Positions 45,546 through 53,396 of a DNA stretch of 64,000 nt are shown here, in pieces. Position numbers and translations under genes: made by a program. Source of the stretch: CAZJHX01 sp964545715. Lineage in GTDB: Bacteria > Myxococcota_A > UBA9042 > GCA-2863065. How positions within the stretch are numbered: the stretch's first letter is position 1; every line of letters begins with the position of its first letter. The stretch covers positions 69,126 through 133,125 of the forward strand of contig CAZJHX010000007.1 in NCBI GenBank assembly GCA_964545715.1, in the 5' to 3' direction. The notes under the pieces are model-generated. The model saw only the letters and a list, made by a program, of their open reading frames with translations, searched no databases and was not told the origin of the DNA.

Positions 45546-46549
45546 AGCCCTATTTGAAGAAGGTGGTGGCCGGCGAGGACCTCTCCGAGGCCGAGATGCG
45601 GCTGGCGATGAACACCATCATGGCCGGTGAGTCCACCGACGCGCAGATCGCGGCGCTGCTGGTCGGGCTGCGGATGAAGGGCGAGACGGTGGAGGAGATC
45701 TCCGGCGCTGCGGCGGGCATGCGGGCGTGCGTCTCGCGGGTGGAGCACAACGTCGAGCGGGTGCTGGACACGTGCGGGACGGGCGGTGACGGCGCTGGGA
45801 CGTTCAACATCTCGACCGCGGTCTCGTTTGTGTGCGCCGGCGCTGGGGCGGTGGTCGCCAAGCACGGCAATCGCGCGATCAGCAGCCGGGCGGGCAGCGC
45901 GGATGTCCTGGAGGCGCTTGGTGTGCGCCTGGACGTGCCGGTGACTCGTGTGTCCGAAATCCTGCGCGAAGTGGGCTTCGCCTTCATGTTCGCGCCGTCG
46001 CATCACCCGGCCATGCGGCATGTGATGCCCGCGCGCCGCCAGCTGGGCGTGCGTACGATCATGAACCTGCTGGGGCCGCTGACCAACCCGGCCGGCGCGT
46101 CCCATCAGCTGGTTGGGGTGTACGACGGTGAACGGATCGCGGCCATCGCGGAGACGCTCGGACGCCTTGGCGCGCGCCGGGCGGTTGTGGTGCACGGGGA
46201 CGACGGTCTGGACGAGGTCAGCCCCGTAACAGAGACCCAGGTCGCGGTCTGGTCGGACGGCGCGGTGCACGTGCGTACGACGTCGCCCGAGGCGCTCGGT
46301 CTGCCGCGCGTGAGCCACGCCGACATCGCGGGTGGGGATGCGCAGGAGAATGCGGGGATCATCCGAAGCGTGCTGGGCGGAGAGCCCGGTCCGGCGCGCA
46401 CGACCGTGGTGCTGAACGCGGCGTGGGCGCTGTTTGCGGCCGAGGTGGCCGACGATCCCGCCGACGGAGTGGCGGTGGCGCAGGCGGCGATCGATGACGG
46501 TCGTGCGCTGGCGGCGCTGGATAAGCTGATCGCGGCGACAAACTCGTGA
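45536..46549 (+). CDS. trpD: Anthranilate phosphoribosyltransferase
   Basis: 337 residues from GTG 45536, chosen because GGAGG lies just upstream and because the longer reading frame runs through trpG. The PRPP loop is DTCGTGGDG, with KHGNRAISSRAGSADVLEALG following. It joins anthranilate to PRPP. Its stop overlaps the trpC start by four bases. Confidence 0.96.
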   Translation: MPLKPYLKKVVAGEDLSEAEMRLAMNTIMAGESTDAQIAALLVGLRMKGETVEEISGAAAGMRACVSRVEHNVERVLDTCGTGGDGAGTFNISTAVSFVCAGAGAVVAKHGNRAISSRAGSADVLEALGVRLDVPVTRVSEILREVGFAFMFAPSHHPAMRHVMPARRQLGVRTIMNLLGPLTNPAGASHQLVGVYDGERIAAIAETLGRLGARRAVVVHGDDGLDEVSPVTETQVAVWSDGAVHVRTTSPEALGLPRVSHADIAGGDAQENAGIIRSVLGGEPGPARTTVVLNAAWALFAAEVADDPADGVAVAQAAIDDGRALAALDKLIAATNS

Positions 46550-47325
46550 GCTATCTGGCCGAGATCGTCGACCGCAAGCGTCGAGAGCTACGCGCCAATG
46601 TGGACAACGTGGACCTGTGGGATCTGCAGGGAAAGCTGAGCAAGTGCACCACGGACGTCCTGAGCGCGCTGAAGCGCCCTGGCGGGCTGGCCGTTATCGC
46701 GGAGCACAAGCGCAAGTCACCGTCCAAGGGACCGATTCGAGCGGACTCCGACCCCGCCGAGATCGGCAGGATGTACGAGGCGGCGGGTGCGGCGGCCATG
46801 AGCGTGCTCACGGACAAAGAGGGCTTTGACGGCTGTGGCGCGGACCTGGAGGCGGCGCGCGCGGCGGTGTCGATCCCGATCCTGTGCAAGGACTTCATCG
46901 TGTCGCCGATACAGGTCTTTCAGGCGCGCGCCTGGGGAGCGGACCTGGTGCTCTTGATCGTGGCGGCGCTTGGTCGCGCGGAGCTGAAATCGCTGTTTGG
47001 AGAGGTGACCCGGCTGGGGATGACGCCGCTGATCGAGGTGCACGACGAGCACGAGCTGGATGTCGCCGGGGCGATGGGAGCGCCGCTGATCGGGGTCAAC
47101 AACCGCGACCTGCACAGCTTTGAGGTGGATGTCGCGACCAGCGAGCGGCTGGCGTCACGCTTTCCCGCAGACTGCGTGAAGATCTCCGAGAGCGGCATCG
47201 ACTCGCAAAACCACCTACGGCGATTGGCCGACGCAGGGTATGATGGGGTGCTTGTCGGCGAAAGGCTGATGCGGGCCCCACACCCCGGCGAGGCGCTGGC
47301 GGAGCTCCTCGGCGCGCGGTCATGA
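46546..47325 (+). CDS. trpC: Indole-3-glycerol phosphate synthase
   Basis: 259 residues. It has AEHKRKSPSKGPI near the N-terminus, LCKDFIVSPIQVFQARAWGAD and a C-terminal ISESGI, all conserved in TrpC. It closes the indole ring. GTG start overlaps trpD; trpF follows 10 bases later. Confidence 0.96.
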   Translation: MSYLAEIVDRKRRELRANVDNVDLWDLQGKLSKCTTDVLSALKRPGGLAVIAEHKRKSPSKGPIRADSDPAEIGRMYEAAGAAAMSVLTDKEGFDGCGADLEAARAAVSIPILCKDFIVSPIQVFQARAWGADLVLLIVAALGRAELKSLFGEVTRLGMTPLIEVHDEHELDVAGAMGAPLIGVNNRDLHSFEVDVATSERLASRFPADCVKISESGIDSQNHLRRLADAGYDGVLVGERLMRAPHPGEALAELLGARS

Positions 47326-47335
47326 TGGAGATGGC

Positions 47336-47965
47336 ATGACCGCGATAAAGGTGTGCGGGTTGGCCACGGAGGCCTCCTGCGATGCGGTGGTCGACGCGAT
47401 AGGGGTGGCATACGTGGGATTTAATCTGTGGCCAGGGTCCCGGCGCTGCGTGTCGGCGTCACGGGCCGATGAGTTGGTGAGTCGTTTGCCGGCGCGCATC
47501 AAGACGGTCGCGCTGTTTGTCGATCCGGACGCCGACACCGTGCGTCGGGCGGTCGAGACCTGCGATTTTGACCTGCTGCAATTTCACGGGGACGAGAGTC
47601 CCGCTTTTTGCCGCTCGTTCGGGCGGCCGTTCATGAAGGCGTTTCGGCTGCGAGACGCGTCGATCCTGGACCGCATTGACGACTACCTCGACAGCGAGGA
47701 TCATCCGTATCTGGTCGACGCGTACGTGGCGGGCCAGGTGGGCGGGACGGGTCAGACGGCGCCGTGGGACCTGGCGGCTCGTGCGCGCGAGCGCGGGGCC
47801 AAGATGGTGCTGGCCGGTGGATTGAACGCGGCCAATGTGGCGCAGGCGATCGATGCGGTGCGGCCCTGGGCGGTCGACGTGGCGAGCGGCGTGGAGAGCG
47901 CCCCGGGCCAGAAAGATCCTGCGATGGTCGCCGCGTTTGTGGCGGCGGTGGAGGGGAGCCCATGA
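47336..47965 (+). CDS. trpF: Phosphoribosylanthranilate isomerase
   Basis: 209 residues. KVCGL carries the catalytic cysteine, LLQFHGDE and the catalytic aspartate region VASGVESAPGQKDP are conserved. A GGAGA site precedes the ATG. Its stop overlaps the start of the HEAT-repeat gene. trpA and trpB are absent from the window. Confidence 0.95.
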   Translation: MTAIKVCGLATEASCDAVVDAIGVAYVGFNLWPGSRRCVSASRADELVSRLPARIKTVALFVDPDADTVRRAVETCDFDLLQFHGDESPAFCRSFGRPFMKAFRLRDASILDRIDDYLDSEDHPYLVDAYVAGQVGGTGQTAPWDLAARARERGAKMVLAGGLNAANVAQAIDAVRPWAVDVASGVESAPGQKDPAMVAAFVAAVEGSP

Positions 47966-48759
47966 CGCGTGTTGTGTCGGTTCTGATCGTGATCGGTCTC
48001 GCTGCCTTCGCGCACGGCAAGACGCCAAGGGCCGTCACGCGCGCGATCGAGGCGCTGGCCGAGTGTCGCACCGTTGACGAGGCGCATTGCCAGTCGATTC
48101 CGGTGCGCTTGGCGAACTACAAGCAGGCTTCGGTGAAGCCGCTGGGCAAGGCGTTCGCGGGCTTGAGTCCGGCGGGGCAGATCCTGGGCGTGATGGCGCT
48201 GCAGCGCATCAAACACGACGTCAGCACCCGCCTGCTCGTCAAGTTGGCGCGGAAGTCGAACTACATGGTGCGCACCCTGGTGCTGTCGGCGCTTGGCGAC
48301 CGCTCGGGCCGGGCCGTCGACAAGGCGCTGATCGCCGCGCTGAGCCAGGACAACCCGGCGGTGCGCGCGGCGGCCGCGGATGCGCTGGGCAAGTCGGAGC
48401 GGCGCAGAAACCTGAAGCGAGTGGTGCCGGCGCTCATCAAGGCGGCCGGAGATCGCGAGGTGTCGGTAAAGGTCGCCGCAATCGGCAGCCTGGGCCTGCT
48501 GGGCCATCGCAGCGCGACGCCGGTCGTGGTGAAGGCGCTGGGCTCACGCCACGCCCCGCTCAAGCGAACGGCGTTGTTCTCGCTCAGGTTCCTGAACGAC
48601 AAGCGGTCCGTTCCGGACGTGATCGAGGTGCTGCGCGTGGAGGACGGCGTCATCGTAAGGGACGCGGGCACCACGTTGGAGCGCATCACCGGCATGGCCT
48701 TCGGCGTCGACTACGAGCTCTGGAAGGGCTGGTGGGCGGCCCAAGAAGAAGACCGCTAG
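47962..48759 (+). CDS. Exported HEAT-repeat protein
   Basis: 265 residues from an ATG overlapping the trpF stop by four bases. Signal peptide (VVSVLIVIGLAAFAHG) followed by HEAT/PBS-lyase-like helical repeats (MVRTLVLSALGDRSG, AVRAAAADALGKS, SVKVAAIGSLGLLG). It should be a periplasmic protein-binding solenoid. The coupling to trpF is unexpected for a biosynthetic operon and may only reflect transcription sharing. Confidence 0.8.
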   Translation: MTRVVSVLIVIGLAAFAHGKTPRAVTRAIEALAECRTVDEAHCQSIPVRLANYKQASVKPLGKAFAGLSPAGQILGVMALQRIKHDVSTRLLVKLARKSNYMVRTLVLSALGDRSGRAVDKALIAALSQDNPAVRAAAADALGKSERRRNLKRVVPALIKAAGDREVSVKVAAIGSLGLLGHRSATPVVVKALGSRHAPLKRTALFSLRFLNDKRSVPDVIEVLRVEDGVIVRDAGTTLERITGMAFGVDYELWKGWWAAQEEDR

Positions 48760-48791
48760 CGCCATCATCGAGCAAAAGTCGTGTAGACTGG

Positions 48792-48813
48792 TCCCTTCCA
48801 AAATCTGAAGGGA
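48792..48813 (+). promoter_or_regulatory. Hairpin covering the preA ribosome-binding site
   Basis: TCCCTTC (48792-48798) pairs perfectly with GAAGGGA (48807-48813) across an eight-base loop. The right arm contains the Shine-Dalgarno sequence, seven bases before the preA ATG. In RNA this would hide the ribosome site, so it could be a thermosensor, protein-binding site or chance structure. Confidence 0.4.
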
Positions 48814-48820
48814 GAGAGAC

Positions 48821-49936
48821 ATGGCGGACATCAGCGTCGAGGTCAACGGGATGCACTTTGCCAACCCGTTCGTGATCGGGTCGGGCCCTCCCGGGACCAA
48901 CTACAAGACGATCGCCAAGTCCTTCAAGTGCGGTTGGGGCGGCGTGGTCGCCAAGACCGTGGCGCTGGATACCACCGAAGTCATCAACGTGGCGCCCCGA
49001 TACGGCAAGGCGCGGCTTGAGTCGTTTGACGGCGCGCGCGGCAACCAGAACGTCATCGGCTTTCAGAACATCGAGCTGATCTCCGACCGCAAGCTGTCGG
49101 ACTGGATCCCGGACTTCAAGCGCGCCAAGGATGACTATCCCGAGGGGATCCTGATCGCGTCGCTGATGGAGAGCTACAACAAGGACCGCTGGCAGGAGCT
49201 TGCGGGCCTGTGTGACGAAGCCGGCGTCGACGCGTTCGAGCTGAACTTCTCCTGTCCCCACGGTCACCCCGAAGACCAGATGGGCGCTGCTATGGGTCAG
49301 AACCCGCCGATCGTGAAAGAGGTCACCAGCTGGGTGGTCGAGGCCACGGACAAGCCGGTCTGGGCCAAGATGACGCCCAACATCGGCGACATCACGCGTC
49401 CCGCGCGCGCGGCTGTGGAGGGTGGGGCGCACGGCGTCTCGGCCATCAACACCATTCTGGCCGTTATCGGAATCAATCTGGACACGCTTCGGCCCATGCC
49501 GACGGTCGAGGGCTACTCGACGCCGGGCGGCTACAGCTATCACGCGGTTCGCCCCATCGCGCTGCGGATGGTGTCGGAGATGATGCTGGACAACCCCGAC
49601 CTGGTCGTCTCGGGCATCGGAGGTGTCGTGTCGGCGGATGACGCCATCGAGTTCATGCTGGTCGGCTCGCGCACCGTGCAGGTCTGCACGGGCGTCATGC
49701 TGCACGGGCATGCGATGGTCTCCAACCTGATCGACGGCCTTCACGCCTTCATGGACGAGAAGGGCTTCAACACGGTGGATGACTTCATCGGCAAGTCGCT
49801 GCCGTACTTCACGACCCACCACGACCTCGTGGAGCGCCAGATCGCGGCCAAGGCCGAGAAAGCCGGCCAGAAGAACCGCGACCTGGAGTGGGGCGACAAC
49901 ATCGCCGAGCAGACCGACAACCTCACCACCAAGTAG
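48821..49936 (+). CDS. preA: Dihydropyrimidine dehydrogenase subunit PreA-like, lacking the ferredoxin domain
   Basis: 371 residues, about 40 fewer than E. coli PreA. It is a dihydroorotate dehydrogenase-type FMN barrel: NPFVIGSGPPGTNYK, the catalytic cysteine in LNFSCPHG (Cys145), WAKMTPNIGDI and VSGIGGVVSADDAIEFM. The C-terminal [4Fe-4S] ferredoxin segment of PreA is missing; the tail (NRDLEWGDNIAEQTDN) has no cysteines. No preT is adjacent, so its electron partner is unknown. It would interconvert uracil/thymine and their dihydro forms, or a related ring. Followed six bases later by the aminotransferase. Confidence 0.85.
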   Translation: MADISVEVNGMHFANPFVIGSGPPGTNYKTIAKSFKCGWGGVVAKTVALDTTEVINVAPRYGKARLESFDGARGNQNVIGFQNIELISDRKLSDWIPDFKRAKDDYPEGILIASLMESYNKDRWQELAGLCDEAGVDAFELNFSCPHGHPEDQMGAAMGQNPPIVKEVTSWVVEATDKPVWAKMTPNIGDITRPARAAVEGGAHGVSAINTILAVIGINLDTLRPMPTVEGYSTPGGYSYHAVRPIALRMVSEMMLDNPDLVVSGIGGVVSADDAIEFMLVGSRTVQVCTGVMLHGHAMVSNLIDGLHAFMDEKGFNTVDDFIGKSLPYFTTHHDLVERQIAAKAEKAGQKNRDLEWGDNIAEQTDNLTTK

Positions 49937-49942
49937 TCAAAC

Positions 49943-51265
49943 ATGGAACGAAACCAGATCGTCGCCACCACGCGGGAGCACGCGTTCTACAGCTGGAAGG
50001 CGCAGAACGCGGTCACGAACCCCATCGTGATGAGCCATGGCAAGGGCAGCTATTTCTGGGACGCCGACGGCAAGCGCTACATCGACTTCTCCAGCCAGCT
50101 GATGAACATGAACATCGGCCACGGTCACCCCAAGGTGATCAAGGCGGTTCAGGATCAGGTCGCGTCGCTGTCGTTTGCGTATCCGGGGCTGGCCACCGAG
50201 ATCAAGGCCAAAGCCGCCAAGGCGCTGGCGCGAGTTACGCCGGGTGACTTGAACAAGTGCCTGTTTACGCTGGGCGGGGCGGAGGCGGTCGAGAACTCGA
50301 TCAAGATCGCGCGTCAGTACACGGGACGGCACAAGATCGTGACCCGTTATCGCAGCTATCACGGGGCCACGTACGGCGCTGCGACGGCCGGTGGCGACCC
50401 GCGCCGGCTGCCCAACGAGCCCGGGATCAGCGGCATCGTTCGCGTGCACGATCCTTACGCGTATCGCTGCCCGTTCGGGTACGCGCCCGAGGGCAATCTG
50501 CAGGTCTACATCGATCACGTCATTCAGACGATCGAGTTCGAGGGCCCGCAAAACGTGGCCGCCATCATGATGGAGAGCGTCACCGGCTCCAGCGGGCTCA
50601 TCATCCCGCCGGACGGCTACTGGCAGGCGCTACGCGAGTACGCCGACAAGCACGGCATTCTGCTGATCGCGGACGAGGTCATGAGCGGCTTCGGGCGCAC
50701 GGGCAAGATGTTCGCCATCGAGCATTACGGCGTCACGCCCGACATCATCACCATGGCCAAGGGCCTGACCTGCGGATACGTGCCGCTGGGCGCGGTCGTC
50801 GTGCGCCAGCACATCGCAGACCACTTCGACAGCCATCCGCTGGTCTGCGGGCTGACCTACAGCGGTCACCCGGTCGGCTGTGCGGCTGCGGTCGCGTGCA
50901 TCGACGTCTATGAGGAAGAGGGCCTGGTCCAGAACGCCGCCACCATGGGCGAGAAGATGGCGGGCCACCTGGCAGAAATGAAAGAGAAGCACCCCTGCGT
51001 GGGCGACGTGCGCAACATCGGGCTCTTCGGCGTTATCGAGTGCGTGAAAGACCGCGAGACGCGCGAGCCGCTGGCCGCGTGGAACAGCGCCCCGGGCGGC
51101 CCGATGGCTGAGGTAGCCAAGTCGCTGCGGGAGTCCGGTCTGCACACCTTTGTGCGCTGGAATTGGGTCTTCACGGTGCCCCCGCTGTGCATCACGGAGT
51201 CCGAGCTGAAAGAGGGCTTCGACATCATCGACAAGGCGCTCGAGTTCGGCGACCGTGGCCTCTAG
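49943..51265 (+). CDS. Class III PLP-dependent aminotransferase
   Basis: 440 residues. HPKVIKAVQDQV, GGAEAVENSIKIAR, DEVMSGFGRTGKMF and the PLP lysine in MAKGLTCGYVPLGA (K273) are the class III (omega-transaminase) pattern. Relatives act on beta-alanine, taurine, GABA or similar amines. Right after preA, a beta-alanine or 3-aminoisobutyrate aminotransferase of reductive pyrimidine breakdown is the simplest guess. Convergent with the SIR2 gene, 10 bases apart. Confidence 0.9.
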   Translation: MERNQIVATTREHAFYSWKAQNAVTNPIVMSHGKGSYFWDADGKRYIDFSSQLMNMNIGHGHPKVIKAVQDQVASLSFAYPGLATEIKAKAAKALARVTPGDLNKCLFTLGGAEAVENSIKIARQYTGRHKIVTRYRSYHGATYGAATAGGDPRRLPNEPGISGIVRVHDPYAYRCPFGYAPEGNLQVYIDHVIQTIEFEGPQNVAAIMMESVTGSSGLIIPPDGYWQALREYADKHGILLIADEVMSGFGRTGKMFAIEHYGVTPDIITMAKGLTCGYVPLGAVVVRQHIADHFDSHPLVCGLTYSGHPVGCAAAVACIDVYEEEGLVQNAATMGEKMAGHLAEMKEKHPCVGDVRNIGLFGVIECVKDRETREPLAAWNSAPGGPMAEVAKSLRESGLHTFVRWNWVFTVPPLCITESELKEGFDIIDKALEFGDRGL

Positions 51266-51275
51266 CAGCGATCTG

Positions 51276-52571
51276 CTAGGCCAGGACGGCGACCAGCAGG
51301 CGGAACAGGTCCTCCCACAAGTGGATGTAGTCAAAGGCGCCAAGTCCCAGGACCTCTCTGCGCCGCTTTCCACTGACATCCTCCAGTGAAAACACGATGA
51401 CCGGCACGCGATGGTCTTGCTGCCGGATGCCGGACAGCAGCTCGACGATGACCGGCGGCTGCGGGTAGCGCACGCCGTAGTGGCTGATCACCAGGTCCCA
51501 GTCGGCGGTCTTCAGCTGCTCGGCCGCCTCCGCCGGGGTCTTGACCTGTAGGACGGTGCAGGCCCCCTTCTGTCCCTTCACGGCGGACATCAGCACTTCG
51601 TATCCCAGGCTGTTGTTGGATGGGTGCGCGTCCACCCACAACAGGCGCTTGTCGGCCAGCGCATCGCCCAGCCGAGCCACCGTGGAGGTGCGGCCATGAA
51701 TCTGCTCCAGCAGGTCGTCAAAGCCGCTGTAATCGTCCCCGTAGGAGGGGTAGGAGAGGACCTCCATTCCTTCATGCTTTCTGAAATATTTCCGCTGGGT
51801 TGCGCCCACGTCGTTCATGATCGCGTAGGCCATCGGGCGCCTCGCGTGATGCGGTTTGGGGTCCAGCATGGCCAGCACCTCGGACCGCAGCTCGTTCATG
51901 TAGGCGTCCGTGAAGGACACGCCCAGGTACAGCACGGTCCGCGACGCCAGGATCGCGCGCAGGAAGGTGGCGTAGTTCGCCGCGCCGTACACCCGTCGCC
52001 GGTAGTCTGCGCGCGCCAGCACCGGGCTGTTCTTCGCCAGATCATCGACATCGCCGTGCAGCTTGATGACGTACTCGGGGTTGGGCGCGCTCTTCCACGC
52101 CGACCGCGACCACCAGCGCCGCTGTGGCCGAAGCAGGTCTCGATAGACCTCGGGCTGAGGCGCCCGCCCCTCGATAAAGCGGTCCAGATTTGTGGTCAGG
52201 ACGCCGGCAAACGGAATCTCGGCCAGCAGCTGTTGACGGCGCAGCATGCGTCGACGCTCTTTGGCCGTCGGCTTGCCTGTCAGGATATTGCTGACCGCAC
52301 GGTCGAAGCCGTCGCCCAGCGCATCGCGCAGCAGCTGGCCGACCATCTCGAACTCCAGCGGCGTCTTGGCCCGCTCCACCAGCATCTGGATCTCGGTGCG
52401 CGACTTTTTGGCCGGGACCCCGTCCGCCAGCGTCTTGAGCAGGCCCTGCCATCCCGGCACGGCCACGGCTGAGAAGCCGGCGCCCACAAACGCGACGCAG
52501 TGCCCTTGCACGATATCCTCGATGAGGCGGTGCGGAATCTCCGGAAGCGCTGTCTTGCTCGTACGGCTCAT
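51276..52571 (-). CDS. SIR2-domain protein with C-terminal pseudo-receiver domain
   Basis: 431 residues from ATG 52571, which overlaps the HAD stop (ATGA). The N-terminal SIR2/SIR2-like NAD-binding fold (1-290) shows FVGAGFS (28-34), TTNLD (Asn128), the catalytic-position histidine in IKLHGDVDD (His172) and YLGVSFTD (215-222). Residues 305-430 resemble a response-regulator receiver: LLWVDAHPSNN, DWDLVISHYGVR, PVIVFS and GAFDYIHLWED. The phospho-acceptor aspartate position is His364, one acidic pocket residue is Ala315 and the conserved lysine is absent, so it is a pseudo-receiver. SIR2-fold NADases are common effectors in bacterial immunity, so a defence or NAD-signalling role is plausible but unproved. 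Confidence 0.8.
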   Translation of the reverse strand: MSRTSKTALPEIPHRLIEDIVQGHCVAFVGAGFSAVAVPGWQGLLKTLADGVPAKKSRTEIQMLVERAKTPLEFEMVGQLLRDALGDGFDRAVSNILTGKPTAKERRRMLRRQQLLAEIPFAGVLTTNLDRFIEGRAPQPEVYRDLLRPQRRWWSRSAWKSAPNPEYVIKLHGDVDDLAKNSPVLARADYRRRVYGAANYATFLRAILASRTVLYLGVSFTDAYMNELRSEVLAMLDPKPHHARRPMAYAIMNDVGATQRKYFRKHEGMEVLSYPSYGDDYSGFDDLLEQIHGRTSTVARLGDALADKRLLWVDAHPSNNSLGYEVLMSAVKGQKGACTVLQVKTPAEAAEQLKTADWDLVISHYGVRYPQPPVIVELLSGIRQQDHRVPVIVFSLEDVSGKRRREVLGLGAFDYIHLWEDLFRLLVAVLA

Positions 52572-53146
52572 ACCGGCCACCACGGCGTATACCAGGGTCG
52601 GACATCCACGCCCGTCATACCCGCGGCCGCCGCCGCCTCCAGCCCTTTGTTCGAGTCCTCATAAACGACGCACTGCGCGGGCTCGACCGCCATCAGCCGC
52701 GCCGCCAGCAAGAAGATGTCGGGCGCCGGCTTGCCGTTCACGGTGTCCTCGGCGCCCAGCACCGGGTCGAACCAGTCGCGCATCTCCAGCTGCTCCAGCG
52801 TCGCGTGGACGGCAGCTCGCAAGCTGCCCGATGCCACCGCCATAGGCACTCTGCCGCGCTGCTTGATCGCGATGGCTGCCACGGGTCCTACCGGCCCGAC
52901 GTCCGTGATGCGCTCCATGAACAAGGCCTCGCGCTCTTCGCACACCGCGTTGACGTCCAGCGAGACCCCGGCCTCCTCGGCCAGCTGTTCCACGATCCGT
53001 CGGGTCGGGACGCCGGCCATCGAGAAGAACCGCTCTTTTGGGAAATGCAGGCCATACCGCCGAGCGATGGCCGACCACGCCACAAAATGCGCGCCCATGG
53101 TGTCGGCCAGGGTCCCGTCGCAGTCGAAGATGATGGCGCCATGCAT
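52568..53146 (-). CDS. HAD-superfamily phosphatase, beta-phosphoglucomutase-like
   Basis: 192 residues. Motif I FDCDGTLADT (nucleophile aspartate), motif II VASGS, the lysine in VNGKPAPD and motif III VYEDSNKG give a subclass I HAD hydrolase with a helical cap, of the beta-phosphoglucomutase/sugar-phosphatase type. It precedes and is translationally coupled to the SIR2 protein. A shared role, such as acting on a nucleotide or sugar phosphate made or sensed by the SIR2 protein, is only inference. Confidence 0.88.
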   Translation of the reverse strand: MHGAIIFDCDGTLADTMGAHFVAWSAIARRYGLHFPKERFFSMAGVPTRRIVEQLAEEAGVSLDVNAVCEEREALFMERITDVGPVGPVAAIAIKQRGRVPMAVASGSLRAAVHATLEQLEMRDWFDPVLGAEDTVNGKPAPDIFLLAARLMAVEPAQCVVYEDSNKGLEAAAAAGMTGVDVRPWYTPWWPV

Positions 53147-53155
53147 CCGCTGAGA

Positions 53156-53391
53156 CTAACGCGTTTTGGACGGCCTCCGCAGTCCCCGGCTGACCGTGAC
53201 CGGGCCCAGCACAAAGACGCCCGTCGCCAGGGCGTCGGCGACCGCTGCGCTGCGGGCCGGCACCGTCACGCTCTGGCAGCGCTCGGCCGGGTAGCGGGGA
53301 AGTGGGTCCCCGAGCGCAACTCTGACGAGTGAGCGCCGTCGCGCCCGCAGGAACTTTTCTGGGTCGACACGGCCGCAGACCTATAGACTCG
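53156..53391 (-). pseudogene. Remnant of an ApbE-like FMN transferase, C-terminal piece
   Basis: The reverse strand encodes about 78 residues without a start codon. They include LVRVALGDPLPRYPAERC, then QSVTVPARSAAVADALATG and VFVLGP. The SVTV...SA..ADALAT..FVLGP run is the C-terminal signature of ApbE (FAD:protein FMN transferase). An in-frame TAG lies just upstream and the intact mepA-like gene occupies the space where the rest would be. The remnant ends nine bases before the HAD start. It fills the 250-base gap that otherwise has no gene. Confidence 0.65.
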
Positions 53392-53396
53392 GGCCC

